Counted from the first letter of the stretch, positions 32,131 to 42,966 are shown. The stretch is DNA of 64,000 bases from Aradus depressus (GCA_963662175.1 OY759221.1:34966045-35030044), one strand, 5' to 3'. Translations and numbers: made by a program. Notes: generated by a model not told the origin, from the letters alone.

Positions 32131-32379
32131 TAGTTCCTTTAAACATACCACATCCTGAGGCCTCTCTTCAAGATAATATCCACTAGATTTCCATAGGACG
32201 TCCCGTTTTTCAGGTACAAGCGAATAATAAAAAAAATTTATTTTGAACTTAAGTATGCTATTTTACCCCTATTTGTATGCCCCTAATTAATAAAATTAAT
32301 TGAAAATCAAATAAATTTTGTCTTATTTTATAGATCATACGGCATATATAAAGTGTATAATATACTATATTATAATACA

Positions 32380-32500
32380 TAATATGGAGTCTATCGAACT
32401 CAGGATCGCCACTTGGAAATCTAGCCGAGGCACTTAGGTCAGATGTTTTAATCGGCAAGTTAAAAATAACCTTGAGCACGTCGTCCTTCGGATGGATTCA
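32380..32500 (+). mobile_element. degenerate SINE-1 fragment
   Basis: agccgaggcacttaggtcag, then ccttgagcacgtcgtccttc and ggatgga retain the order of the SINE-1 head end and body. Confidence 0.5.
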
Positions 32501-32514
32501 ACTATTGTTTTTTT

Positions 32515-32606
32515 TTAATCGAAACTATCCATTGGTGTTGGAGGGAGAATTTCAGTTGATTAGTTCGTGGTGGGTAAGTACATTGCCACTGATCCACCGA
32601 CGACTT
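32515..32606 (+). repeat. HE 3' terminus
   Basis: aatcgaaactatccattggt, then gtgggtaagtacattgccac and tgatccaccgacgacttttg. Confidence 0.7.
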
Positions 32607-32904
32607 TTGAATTGTTTTAAAGTGGTGTAATGTAAGCAGGGTAGTGGTCTAGTTGGCTGCTTTAGACGAGTGTTCTCGAGGCCTGTGTTGGCTCGATAGT
32701 CTATATTGACACTCCCATCAATTATCTGCTGTCCGCTCACACCATTTGTATCTAGAAGGGGGGGGGGGGGGGGGGGGGGGTTTCTCCTCTTCCCTCATCA
32801 AATTTACATCACTCACCACCTAGGCGCTAACTCACTTTATGTCTAACTAACCCCGGCTCTTAATTAATTTGTCCGCCACGCCTCTTAATAATAATAATAA
32901 TGCA

Positions 32905-33130
32905 CAATGTACTTACCCAGAACAAATTAATCAATTAACTTTGAGCTCCCCCTCCAAAACCAGTCGGCTGTTTGCGCTAATATTCAACAGTTGATTTACG
33001 TAGGGACTCCTAAATCCTTCATACAAAATTTTGTATACAACATCAGTTTTGAATTGATCCCCTTCCCCTGAACCCCCAATATCACTGAAATTAGGTGTCG
33101 TCGTTAGAGGGTTCTAGATACACATATAAA
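32905..33130 (-). repeat. HE 3' half
   Basis: atgtacttacccagaacaaa, ccaaaaccagtcggctgttt and ttgatttacgtagggactcc. The palindrome itself is lost. Confidence 0.7.
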
Positions 33131-33164
33131 ATTAATATATAAATGCAATAAATATACTAGATAA

Positions 33165-33222
33165 TTTTTTAACGATGACATTTCGGGGCGTTCTCACGTC
33201 CGATCCTCAGGCCACAATGTGC
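33165..33222 (-). ncRNA. hammerhead ribozyme-like motif (class D)
   Basis: Minus strand: stem I tggc, CTGAGGA (33210-33204), T, stem II cggacgt-GAGA-acgcccc with one internal mismatch, GAAA, then TGTCATC. Stem III would be ATG/CAT closed by a single U, and C is the cleavage-site nucleotide. GTTA after the site pairs with TGGC-side bases (4 bp with wobbles). A tiny stem III is the form reported for Penelope-like hammerheads. No inverted partner is visible nearby. Confidence 0.6.
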
Positions 33223-33737
33223 GAAATATATATAAAAAAAAAAAAAAAAGAAAACAAAATAACAACTATAAAATATAATTATAAATAAATTAAATAAATA
33301 AATAAAATGTTAATAAAAATACATAAAAGAGAAAAACAAGAAAAATAAATTAATATATAAATAATGAAAAATAATGATTGAAACGTAGATTCGACAGACC
33401 TTAAAGAAGGATTCTATGGAGGAACACCCACCCCCCCCCCCCCCCCCCACCCCCCCAAAAAAATGAAAACCGTATCAAATAATGTTTTTGAATATAAAAC
33501 ACGATTTTTTTATTATGATTACTCACTATTTTTGAATAATGGGTAAAAAATTGCTAAACGTTTTTTGTTGAAGTTTAAATTTCTTATTGTTTCTACTGTC
33601 TTCAAGAAGTGGGGAAGGGCATTAAAGAAATTAACTGTTATAGGAATTAATTGTCGACGTGACTTATAATTTGGTAGGCCGGGCCCTCATGCACGAAAAC
33701 GATGTCTCGTAACGAAAGTCACGCGGAACACACGTAT
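33223..33737. other. no gene seen; A-rich tract and 18-C run
   Basis: A-rich 33235-33400, an 18-C run at 33431-33448, then unassigned sequence becoming CpG-rich at about 33670. Confidence 0.45.
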
Positions 33738-33770
33738 CGCGCATGCGCCGAGAGAGAGAGACAGCTGTTT
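33670..33770. promoter_or_regulatory. CpG-rich patch with NRF1-type palindrome
   Basis: GCGCATGCGC at 33739-33748 is a perfect NRF1/ewg-type site. Nearby sequence (cgtaacgaaagtcacgcgga; cgtatcgcgc) is CpG-rich against an AT-rich background. No exon can be traced. Confidence 0.25.
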
Positions 33771-33801
33771 CTACTAATACAGAAGAATATATATTATATT
33801 A

Positions 33802-34140
33802 GAGGGCGCCGGTAGCTCAGTGGTATGCGTGCTTGACTTCTGAGCTCAAGTACGTGGGTTCGTAACCCGACCGAGGCGTTATTTTATCTGGGAGGTAAGA
33901 TAAACTTAAGCACGCCGTCCTTCGGATGGGACGTTAAGCGATGGTCCCGAGCCTGTACAATGTCAGGTACTCGTTAAAGACCCCTACCCTAGATGAATAA
34001 ACATTTAGGGTAGGTAAATTTAGGACTCCCACAGTAGAGTCGGCTCATGTCCACCAGAGTGACGAAAGAGCACTCTGGTAGTAGGCGATATGACCTCATA
34101 GTTAAAGCCCGGGCCTGAGTCATAGAACCTAACCTAAACC
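33802..34140 (+). mobile_element. SINE-1, full length, 12-bp TSD
   Basis: TATATTATATTA flanks it at 33790-33801 and 34141-34152. The head, both stems and an AACCTAAACC tail are present; a few bases of the first stem's left arm are deleted. Confidence 0.95.
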
Positions 34141-34152
34141 TATATTATATTA

Positions 34153-34716
34153 TAGTACATCTGTTACTTTCTGTATATACTGATAACCTAGTTATCCAAT
34201 ATTATTATTAGATATATACAGATTAATAATAAACTCGTTTTTTAACTATTATGCTTATGAATCTTTTCTTTCTATATTGTTTTTAAATTGTTTCAAGGTT
34301 CAAAAATTTTATTGAAATGATTTGTTATATTTGATTCTTGACACTTTCGCTATCTCGCAACTCAGACGTTGTCACGCTCATTTCGCCACGCATTGGAGTT
34401 GCACGCACCCGATTTTTTTTCAAAAAGAGGAGAAAATTTTAATTATTCGAAAATTCTTCTTCCTGGTTTCGTAATCATGACTATAATTGTTAAGAGGGAA
34501 AATATTTTTATTTTTCCTAATAACCATTAAATATTCAAATATAAACAGCGTAGGCATATTCTTACCGCTTTCTTTTGAAGTCCAAAAATATTTATACTCC
34601 AGCTACAAGCTCCCAAATATATTAACAATGTTTACATTTCAGTTTTTGAGCTCTTCTCAATTTGGCGCTGGTTGAGAATCACTCGGCTGGACACTCCTCT
34701 CGGCGACTGGAGTGTA
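34153..34716. other. no gene seen
   Basis: AT-rich with a moderately CpG-containing patch at 34340-34410. The short frames are not convincing. Confidence 0.4.
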
Positions 34717-34818
34717 GAGAGTGTTTCAGCTAACTCCCAGTGTAGGCATGGAGGTTTGGGAGTTAGCAGAGAGTGTTTCAGCTAACTCTCAGTGTAGCCA
34801 TGGAGGTTTGGGAGTTAG
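34717..34818. repeat. 52-bp tandem duplication
   Basis: gagagtgtttcagctaactc at 34717 recurs at 34769. Each unit contains an inverted pair gctaactccc / gggagttagc, so each can form a small hairpin. A 24-C run follows at 34895-34918. Confidence 0.9.
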
Positions 34819-35044
34819 CCCTGGATGAGTTAGTGCTGTTATGTTATTCAGTTGGGGTGGGGACGGGACTCTGCTAATAAACAGAACTGTACTGCCCCCC
34901 CCCCCCCCCCCCCCCCCCTCAACAACTTGTAATCAGACTTGATGTGTCCCCCGTGGTTTCTAGTTCTCTGGGTCAATACGGCCTCTCCCCAGGCTATCGG
35001 TCAAAAATGAAAACTCTCAACATGGTTCCCAAAAATTTAATAAA

Positions 35045-35205
35045 AAAGTTGTCGGTGAATCAACCGGCAATGTACTTCCCCAGTACGAATTAATTATGTT
35101 TTTCCTCTTTCTCACCGTTTGGGCTAAAAATCATTAGTTTACTTTACTAAATTTTGTGTCGATACATTCATTAGCATTGGTAGTTATTATGGTTTCTGAG
35201 TTGAG
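35045..35205 (-). repeat. HE 3' half
   Basis: gttgtcggtgaatcaaccgg, acttccccagtacgaattaa and agcattggtagttattatgg. Confidence 0.7.
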
Positions 35206-35529
35206 TATTTTTCGTTGGTAATTTTTCTGATATTGAACTTGTCATATACACCTCCAACCCAATCCAAATGAATGGAAATTATTTGAATTCCAGTAATATC
35301 GGTGGAATAGAGCCAGAACTGGCTGTTATTAATCCCCCCCCTTATCTCTTCTCGACAGCTTTTAATTACAGAATATTTGGAAATCCTCCTCTTGTACGCT
35401 TTTCTTTGATATTTATTCTTCTTTCTGTTTTTGAGTTATTTTAAATATATCAATAAGGGCCAATTTCGTTTCACAGGGTTGTTGCTTCATCATCTAATCG
35501 ATTTTGAACACAATTTCGATCAAGTTTTT
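35206..35529. other. no feature seen
   Basis: Mixed sequence with no repeat ends. Confidence 0.35.
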
Positions 35530-35836
35530 ACTTCCCCCCGTTATACGAAGTATAGGGGAAGTTGCGCAATCCGTCAACAATTAGATGTCCTTAGAAGGTT
35601 CTTGATACACATATAAATTTTCGTTTCGATACGTTCATTCTGTCAGGAATTTTCTTGTTCGCAGACACACACAGCTATTGAACTTATATCGCTGAAATTT
35701 GGCAGGTTATGTTCTCATTGGGTTTTGACTATAAATATGAATTTTCGTATCGATACGATCGATTGGTTTTGGAAGGTGAGCAAAACGTTTATTCATTAAT
35801 TTGTTTTGGGGAAGTACATCGCCGGTGATCACCGAC
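35530..35836 (+). repeat. HE family repeat, both ends, 307-bp short form
   Basis: The 5' hairpin (acttccccccgttatacgaa, then gtataggggaagt) and the 3' end (tggggaagtacatcgccggt, gatcaccgac) are both present. The middle is reduced by loss of internal blocks. It shows that length variation is internal while the ends are conserved. Confidence 0.8.
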
Positions 35837-35944
35837 TTTTATTTATTATTGGAATAAAGATCATTAGAAAATATGGGGGGGGGGGGGGGGGGGGCAGCAA
35901 AATTTTACATATTTACGCCATATTTTAAATTAAAAAAAACATTA

Positions 35945-36050
35945 GTTTCAGAAGCCATTACGGATGTAAAATTAGCGCCAAACGCGTCCATTGACTCTAG
36001 AGGGAGAACGAAATCGTGTTTGATTAATTCTTGCTGGGGAAGTACATAAT
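35945..36050 (+). repeat. HE 3' portion
   Basis: agaagccattacggatgtaa, then ctagagggagaacgaaatcg and ctggggaagtacataat. A 20-G run (35875-35894) precedes it. Confidence 0.65.
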
Positions 36051-36464
36051 ATTTGCTTCGCCATCAGTTCTCCACTGTATATTTTAAGGAAGTGTCACCA
36101 TTGGATGATTCATTCCCTCTTTGTTATTTACTTGTTTCTCATGTAGTAGGTACATTTTCTGCTAACAAGGTGTGGGATCCATACATATTCTATTGGTTGG
36201 TTACATTCTACTATATTTACTTAGGGTCCTACGCCAGTGATGAAGTGTGTGGGGGGGGGGGGGGGGATTCATGGGCCCCCAAATACATTTGCATCTTATA
36301 TTATGCATGTATGATCTCCTTCTGTGCACCTAGGATCACTCTTAGAAACTGACATGTATTAATTTTGATATTCAGTTAACCATGCTCATCTTGTAATTAA
36401 CATTTCTTAACGAAAATGTACGACCAAATATTCTCTAATTATATGCATAGGTTATTACTTCTCC
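36051..36464. other. no gene seen
   Basis: A 99-codon plus-strand frame (36053-36352) crosses a 16-G run (36251-36266) and shows no domain; not called as a gene. Confidence 0.4.
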
Positions 36465-36690
36465 ACCTATAATATAGGGGAAGTTGGGACCAAATATTGC
36501 CCAAATATAGAGAGGAATTTGGGTAATAGGTCAGGAAATCAATGTTGAGATTATTCGTTTTCCAATTCCCGTGATTTCAAGTATTAAAAAAAACTTAAGT
36601 GATGGAAAACGTCGTCAGTGAATCACTGGTATTGTACTTCACCAGCACGAATCAATCAATTATGTTTTTGCTCTCCCTCCAAAACCAGTT
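36465..36690. repeat. HE 5' end followed by inverted HE 3' end
   Basis: 36468-36590 is plus-strand HE (acttctccacctataatata; gggtaataggtcag). 36608-36690 is minus-strand HE (gtcgtcagtgaatcactggt; ccaaaaccagttg). Confidence 0.65.
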
Positions 36691-36845
36691 GTCCTTTAAC
36701 CGCTGTGCTGTGTGGATGGGATGAACCACTGATGATGACGCTGTTGTGTTGAAAACCGGTTCTGGTCTAAAATAAAACAGTGGGAAGACAACGTCTTTTA
36801 TTTCTATGAGAAATCTCGTCCCACAACATCTTACTATCACATATG
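36690..36845 (+). mobile_element. class C Penelope-like fragment
   Basis: Contains a hammerhead core and downstream ctaaaataaaacagtgggaa, gacaacgtcttttatttcta and agaaatctcgtcccacaaca. The same order occurs inverted at 43985-44150 and in part at 50868-50970. Confidence 0.6.
36723..36768 (+). ncRNA. hammerhead ribozyme-like motif (class C), best preserved
   Basis: Stem I acca; CTGATGA (36729-36735); T; stem II gacgc-tgtt-gtgtt (5 pairs counting G-U); GAAA (36751-36754); ACCGGTTC, where AACCGGTT is a perfect 8-base palindromic stem III and C the cleavage-site base; then TGGT closing stem I with acca (4 pairs). All invariant core bases are present. As in other copies one U separates CUGAUGA from stem II. 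Confidence 0.7.
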
Positions 36846-37036
36846 TACCTATTTCAGGGGTAGCTACGCCACTGTGGTACAGCGGACATGAAATTGATTA
36901 ATTCCTGATTTTTTCCTATATTTAAAATTAAAACGTTGATACATTTAAGTCCAAACTTTTTTTTTTGTCATGATAAATTATTTCATATATATTTATCATG
37001 ATAATATATTTCATATTTATTTTATTTTTTTTACAG

Positions 37037-37077
37037 AATGGAAGCGATCTCTGGGACTATGAGAACTGACACTAAAG
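37037..37077 (+). CDS. candidate 41-nt internal exon
   Basis: A pyrimidine-rich tract ending ttttttttacag (to 37036) is followed by 41 non-AT-rich bases starting aatggaagcgatctctggga, then GTAAAT at 37078. Acceptor and donor both fit insect consensus. In one frame the segment encodes MEAISGTMRTDTK after its second base. It is in unique sequence between repeats. Short exons arise by chance; no neighbouring exon is identified. Confidence 0.25.
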
Positions 37078-37134
37078 GTAAATCATAAAATTATTATTTA
37101 TAGATTCAATTTTATTTAAGGTCTAATATTAGTT

Positions 37135-37345
37135 ATTAGAGTTATTGTGTTATCCCTCTCTTCCCTTTGGCTGTATATCAATATGTTTCATCCTCATGGC
37201 GCACTGGACATCAGTTCCCAGGGACACATAATTTTTTTCATTTTTGATATCAGGGTGTTGGAAAATATCAAATTCTGGTGAAAGCTCAAATTTGAATTTC
37301 TAACCGATTACATAACTTCCCCTAGACTTCGTATAGCTGGGAAAG
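37135..37345 (-). repeat. HE 5' half
   Basis: gttattagagttattgtgtt, then accgattacataacttcccc and agacttcgtatagctgggaa at the reversed hairpin. Confidence 0.7.
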
Positions 37346-37361
37346 TAAAAATTGTCCTTAC

Positions 37362-37841
37362 TGTGCTCGAAAAAATAAATTGGACCTCTGTATCTCGAAC
37401 ATAGCAATGTTTTATTTTACAACCTTTACAAATCGATTATTTGAAACTTATTGCCTCTATAGCTCGAAGAAAAATAAGTTACCGACTTTAAGAATTTGCC
37501 GACAATTTACACCATTGTTTCTTAGAAAACAATTTAGGAGTATACAATAAATAGGATTACCAATTATCTAAAGCAAAAAAAAATTACTGACTTTTTTAAT
37601 ACCTAAATATACTACGTATTTTTTTTATTTTAAGGATGTTTTGAAATGTTGATTTACAATAAATATAAATATGTTTGTTACCTCTGTAACTTGAATTTTT
37701 GTTTATTTCACCTCTCTAACTCAAAATTAGTTAGAATGAATCTTATCCTTTACAAGTCGAATCAAAATCCGCCTGTCGAAAACTCTATAACTCGAATTTT
37801 TTGGCGTCTCCCTTGGTGTTCGACTTGTAGAGGTTCTACTG
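37362..37841 (-). mobile_element. pogo-like MITE, one end truncated
   Basis: The right end is gacttgtagaggttctactg then TA (37842-37843). The left end is truncated at ctcgaaaaaataaattggac. It aligns with 1196-2397 but lacks its Penelope-like insertion, giving the uninterrupted sequence ttgcctctatagctcgaaga at the insertion point. Confidence 0.8.
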
Positions 37842-37991
37842 TATATGTATATTTCTGTAAGGACGACATCTATTGATTTTCAACCGAATCGGCCAATGAC
37901 ACTAAAACGCCAGTAACTGTCGAAGTAATGAATATATAGACACGAAATTGTAAAAAAAAATGGTAATAAATAATTAAAATAAAATAATTGA

Positions 37992-38287
37992 TTTAGGTTT
38001 AGGATATTATGATTCATACCCGGGCTTTAACTACGAGGTCATATCGCCTACTACCCAAGCGCTCTTTCGTCACTCTGGTGGACATGAGCCCGACTCTACT
38101 GTGGGAGTTCTAAATTTACCCTACCCTAAATTTTTATTGACCTAGGGCAGGGGTCTTTAACGAGTACCTGACATCGTACAGGCTCGGGACCACCGCTTCA
38201 CGTCCCATACGAAGGACGGCATGCTTAAGTTTATTTTATCTGGGAGGTTCTTGAGCTCAGAAGGCAAGCACGCATACCGGCGCCTCC
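37992..38287 (-). mobile_element. SINE-1, internally deleted, 10-bp TSD
   Basis: AAATAATTGA flanks it at 37982-37991 and 38288-38297. The tail is diverged (ttaggtttaggatattatg). Most of the head with the B box and one stem arm are deleted between gggaggt and tcttgagctc. Confidence 0.85.
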
Positions 38288-38324
38288 AAATAATTGAGTT
38301 AATAATAATTAAAACAAGAAAGAA

Positions 38325-38660
38325 TAAATAATAAATATTACATTTCCTGTACAAATTATAGCTGGTCTTCTACTAAATTTTGATCTCTACAGTAATTTCC
38401 GAAAAAGGCCCTAAAAAAATATCGAAAGTTCAAGACGTGCAATTTTCAAGAAAGTGCACGTATTTAAAAAAAATTCAATTAACAAAATTTTTATTTGGAT
38501 TTCTTTTAAATTTACTTAAGAGATGCCATCTTGTTTTCCTAAATTTGCAAAAATGTTCAATCGAATCCAAAGGTATAAATTATCTTACTGATCTAACACG
38601 GGAAATGATTAGCTTAGAATAAGAGAACAAATATTGTTTTTATTTATCTAAACCTATATT
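38325..38660 (+). repeat. R4 repeat
   Basis: ttacatttcctgtacaaatt, ctacagtaatttccgaaaa, aagaaagtgcacgtatttaa and atccaaaggtataaattatc occur in the same order as at 38950-39240. Confidence 0.7.
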
Positions 38661-38668
38661 ATAAATTG

Positions 38669-38900
38669 AGGAGTTTGGAGCCAGAGCGGACCAACTGGTT
38701 GAAACTGAACAGGAAGAAAATGGCAATTGAAAATTGAGTACATTAATGTTTATCTCCATAAATGGGCCCCAAATATTTATTTATATTTGAAATTTTAGAA
38801 TAGTATTGGATGAGTGATCCCTTTTTGTGTTCTATAAAGTTTTTGAAGGCCGTATGATCCATTGTGACTTTGAAAATATATGTATAAATATATACCTAAA
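38669..38900. mobile_element. half copy of the 19.0-kb MITE
   Basis: Begins gaggagtttggagccagagc and continues nearly identically to the reverse complement of 19200-19410. The opposite TIR is missing. Confidence 0.8.
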
Positions 38901-38949
38901 TAATTAATAAATGAATTAATAAAATTAAACAAATGAAATAATAATAATT

Positions 38950-39545
38950 AAATAAACAATAAATACCCACATTTCCTGTAGAAATTATATCTCTTTTGTC
39001 TTTATTAAATTTTGATTTCTACAGTATTTTCCGAAAAGGGCCCTGAAAAAATATAGTTTTTTTTTTTTTTAAGAAAGTGCACATAATTTAAAAAAAATTC
39101 AATTAACAAACTTTTCATTTGGATTTCTAAAGAGATATATTCTTTTCTAGATTTTGCAAAAATATTAAATCTAATCCAAAGGTGTTTAAATCATCTTTAC
39201 TGGGCCAACAAGGAAAATGAATCGAATAGAAATTAAAGTAGGTACCTTTTTTGTGCTTCTATTTCAATTACAACTCCAATCAATTCATTACAACTTAGTT
39301 CTCCACACCTTAAGCCTAAACTCACGCACCATTCGACTTCTCGACTCTAATTAAAAACAGCTGATGGTCATGGTTTTTTTTTATTCATGGGTTATTTATT
39401 TTTTTTTTTTTAACAAAATTCATTCATATTATTATTCACCAATTTCGTTACTTCTTTATATAAATAAATATAATTAATTTGTATAATATTAATAATTTGA
39501 ATGTGTTTTATTTTTTTTATACAGCACACCTTATTATTCCCGCAT
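38950..39545 (+). repeat. R4 repeat, longer copy with empty SINE site
   Basis: Continues beyond the 38.3-kb copy into agcctaaactcacgcacc, aaacagctgatggtcatg and ataaatataattaatttgta. The last phrase corresponds to the SINE-1 target at 11760-11770 and is uninterrupted. Confidence 0.7.
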
Positions 39546-40069
39546 AAGGACGTATATTCAGTCAAATCGCGCTGGAATGTACATTGGCGGTGATTTACCG
39601 ACGACGTTTTTGGGAGGTCTAGGTCCAGTGTCAATATTTACTTTTCTTCAGGAGTATAATTTATCTTGAGTAACTTTGTGCTGTAATTTTGATGCGTAAA
39701 CTAGATAAATTCTAAAGATAAATATAAAATAGAATTATGTTTGTAGAAGGAATGCGCGACGAGGGGGCCCCCCCCTCAGTATGTCTAACAAATCTTGGTA
39801 CGGTGTACTCTAGGATGTGAGTCACTGTGGGGGACTCGACTCTAATGATATTTGTACAACGTTAGTCTGTTATATAGAAGGGAGAACACGGGGAATGTAG
39901 AATTCAGAATTCAACCTGGGGCTTATAATAACACTGTGGCTATAACGTTGTGGAGATAGGCGAGCGGCTGTCTCAAGCTACCGGCCAGTATTGACTACGC
40001 ACAAAGCGAATTGCTGGCTATAAAACCAAATTCTATAAAATATAAGTAAACATAATATTTATAAGTCAC
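39546..40069. other. unassigned; HE end at 39575-39606
   Basis: tacattggcggtgatttacc then gacgac is an isolated HE terminus. The rest has no recognised feature. Confidence 0.45.
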
Positions 40070-40414
40070 AGAGGGCGCCGGTAGCTCAATGGTATTCGTG
40101 CTTGCCTTCTGAGCTCAAGGTCGTGGGTTCGAAACCCGGCCGAGGCCTTTAGTTTATTTTATCAGGGGGTAAAACAAACTTAAACACGCCGTCCGTCGGA
40201 TGGGACGTTAAGCGACGGTCCCGAGCCTGTACGATGTCAGGTACTCGTTAAAGACCTAGGTGAATAAAAAAAATTTAGGGCAGGCAAAATTTAGGACTCC
40301 CACAGTAAAGTCGGGCTCATGTCCACCAGAGTGACGAAAGAGCGCTCTGGTAGTCGGCGATATGACCTCGTAGTTTAAACCCGGCCATGAGTCATAAAAC
40401 CTAATCTAAACCTG
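40070..40414 (+). mobile_element. SINE-1, 10-bp TSD
   Basis: TATAAGTCAC at 40060-40069 and 40415-40424. Complete head (B box ggttcgaaaccc, canonical) and tail AACCTAATCTAAACCTG. A 10-bp gap removes cccctaccct. Confidence 0.9.
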
Positions 40415-40523
40415 TATAAGTCACTTTCTATATTACCCTCCAGAGGACTTAAACCAACCACATTTTTACAAACCTCTCTCCCTCCCCCTCTTCCCTCTCA
40501 AATTCATTTCATAATGGTTCATG

Positions 40524-40936
40524 AGAGGGCGCCGGTAGCTCAGTGGTATGCGTGCTTGCTTACTGAGCTGAAGATTACGGGTTCAAAACCCGGCCGATAC
40601 CCTTAGTTTATTATATCTGGGAGTTAAAAAAAACAACCTCGCCGTCCTTCGGATGGAATGTTCGATGTCAGTTCTTAAAGACTACTATCCAAGGTGAATA
40701 AACCTATTGTAGACAAAATGTAGAATTCCCACATTCTGCGATGGTCCCGAGCCTGTACGGTGTCATGAAACTCGTTATAGACCTCTTACCCTAGGTGAAT
40801 ACAAATTTAGGACTTCCATAGTAGAGTCGAACTCATGTCCACCAGAGTGACGAAAGAGCGCTCTGGTAGTAAGCGATATGACCTCGTAGTTAAATCCCGG
40901 GCATGAGTCATAAAACATAAACCTAAACCTAACCTA
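40524..40936 (+). mobile_element. SINE-1 with internal partial duplication
   Basis: The central part occurs twice: gttcgatgtcagttcttaaa-type sequence at about 40660-40730 and again from gcgatggtcccgagcctgta (40738). Both copies contain the aggtgaata phrase. Total length is about 410 bp. The tail is AACCTAAACCTAACCT. No duplication of flanks was found. Confidence 0.85.
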
Positions 40937-40944
40937 CTGTTTTT

Positions 40945-41200
40945 CTAAATTTGCAAAAATGTTAAATTTAATCCAAAGATATAAATTATCTTACTGGGTT
41001 AACAGAGAAAATGAATAGCATAGAATAAGAGAACAAATATTTGGGTTTATTTACCTAAACCTACATTATAAAGTGATTAACTAAGAGATTGGTAATAAAA
41101 AAAATGAAATTATTTTACAATAATAAATCTTACAAACCACTTACTTTAAACTATATCAGTTTTTTAGTGGCCACTTTTTATAATTCTTTTATATTTTGGG
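40945..41200 (+). repeat. R4 fragment
   Basis: ttaatccaaagatataaatt, gggttaacagagaaaatgaa and tgggcatatatatatatat parallel 11218-11480. Confidence 0.7.
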
Positions 41201-41221
41201 CATATATATATATATGTACAT

Positions 41222-41515
41222 AGAGGGCGCCGGTAGCTCAGTGGTATGCGTGCTTGACTTCTGAGCTCAAGAACGTGGGTTCGTAACCCGACCGAGGTCC
41301 TTAGTTTATTTTATCTGGGAGGTAAAATCAACTTAAGCACGCCGTCCTTCGGATGAGACGTTAAGCGATGGTCCCGAGCCTGTACGATGTCAGGTACTCG
41401 TTAAAGACCCCTACCCTAGATGAATAAAAATTTAGGGTAGGCAAAATTTAGGACTCCCACAGTAGAGTCGGGCTCATGTCCACCAGAGTGACGAAAGAGC
41501 GCTCTGGTAGTAGTC
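41222..41515 (+). mobile_element. SINE-1, 3'-truncated
   Basis: Full head and body, ending at ctctggtagtag without the 40-bp 3' end and AACCT tail. Flanks tatgtacat and tatgtgcat are only roughly similar. Confidence 0.9.
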
Positions 41516-41539
41516 TATGTGCATGGTAAATTCCCTTTA

Positions 41540-41690
41540 TAATAAATGTTATGACAAAATTTAGTATGAGGATTCAGAAACCAATATGTATGTCAAATAT
41601 TGATTTTTAGTCAAAACGGTCGATTGACTTTGGAGGGAGAGCGAAAACGCATTTAATTCTTGTTGGGGAAGTACATAGCCGGTGATTCAA
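41540..41690 (+). repeat. HE 3' portion
   Basis: tagtatgaggattcagaaac, gtcgattgactttggaggga and ttggggaagtacatagccgg, ending in tgattcaa. Confidence 0.7.
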
Positions 41691-42189
41691 TTCAATTCAT
41701 CGCCCGAATACTGCAATTTACAAAGGAATATGAAATAGCATTCAATATTTATTCAGTTTTCATTATGAACTTTGTACAAAAAATAAATGAAAGTTTACAA
41801 AAAACCATAAAATCCCAAGAGAGGAGAGGAATGTATAAATAAATGGATCATACATTTCCATCAGATGGCATCAATAATATAGGGTGGGGGGGAACCGCGG
41901 TATGCCATAACGAGAGAGCAGGCCGGCAAACATGGACCATGGCAACCTTTTACCCAAGTTTGTAACGCCATTTTGTTGCCACCACTCAAACCTATCCACA
42001 CATTAATAATGGATAAAGTTCACTTTTCTTTCAAACAAGTAATACTTTATACTTCCCCAGATATAGAGTGGGGGGGGGGGGGGTTTATGAAGTGTTGGGG
42101 AAGTTATGTAATCGGTCAGAAAAATCTATGTTGATGCCCCCGATGTTATTCGCGCCCTCCATGAGAACCATTAGTCTAGACTAACTTTA
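41691..42189. other. no gene seen; HE 5' end at 42050-42135
   Basis: 42051-42135 (acttccccagatatagagtg; gttatgtaatcggtcag) is an HE 5' end carrying a 14-G run. The rest is unassigned. Confidence 0.5.
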
Positions 42190-42390
42190 TACTGTACCTG
42201 AAAATGGGTTTCGAAATGACATTTTAGTACGGGGTTTTTGACATATCTCAAAAACTAAGCTAGTTTCGAAAAAAAAAATTAAAAAGTGTCTTTTAGTTTT
42301 CTCTACAACTTTTATTTTAAGCTCTTTTTTGATTAGGTCAAAAGTATTTTTTTCGACCAAAATCTTAAGTTAGCACGTATATCTTCATTT
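42190..42390 (-). repeat. R3 fragment
   Basis: gaaaatgggtttcgaaatga, gttttctctacaactttta and taggtcaaaagtatttttt. Confidence 0.6.
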
Positions 42391-42392
42391 CG

Positions 42393-42598
42393 ATTGAGGG
42401 CGCTGGTAACTCAGAAGTAGCATGTTAGCCTACTGTTTTCTAAATTTTTATTCACCTAGGGTAAATACCTGACATCGAACAGACTCGGGACCATCGCTTA
42501 ACGTCCCATCCGAAGGACGGCGTGACAAAGCCTTTTTCAACTATCAGATAGAAAACAGTAGGCTAACATGCTACTTCTGACTTATCAGCGCCCTCAAT
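42393..42598. repeat. foldback element with variant SINE heads as arms
   Basis: 42393-42442 and 42549-42598 are inverted 50-bp arms (48 of 50 identical). Each begins attgagggcgctg and contains tcagaagtagcatgttagcc. The centre (42447-42535) is a minus-strand SINE-1 body fragment (cttaacgtcccatccgaagg). The arms match the variant head at 6700 and 60995. Confidence 0.9.
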
Positions 42599-42966
42599 TG
42601 TATTGCATACAAACAGACGCTATACTTACGAGTGAAAAGTGAGAGCGTTTGAAATTTTAAGAATGAATGCTCCCTGGCGCTGCTGTTGAGCGCTCTTTAA
42701 ACCCTCAATCATCCAATGGACCTAAAATTACGACTCATTTCTGTAGAGCTCCATACGTAGGTCATTATGTTTTGACTAATTCGTTCAATAGGTCAGCTGT
42801 TGCTATCTGCGGACCAGCTGGTCCCATCAAGATAATGTTAATTCGTGACGCACACACAGTCATGCACACTTTGTCACACATTTCAGATGTTACTTACACA
42901 AATAGAAATGTTATGTTTACAGTTGATATAGTGTATTAGTATGTTTTATATATCATATATTCATTG
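42599..42966. other. no gene called
   Basis: A 90-codon plus-strand frame (42667-42939) covers most of this unique-looking stretch. It has a start codon but no recognisable domain, low-complexity or transmembrane signature. Confidence 0.3.
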
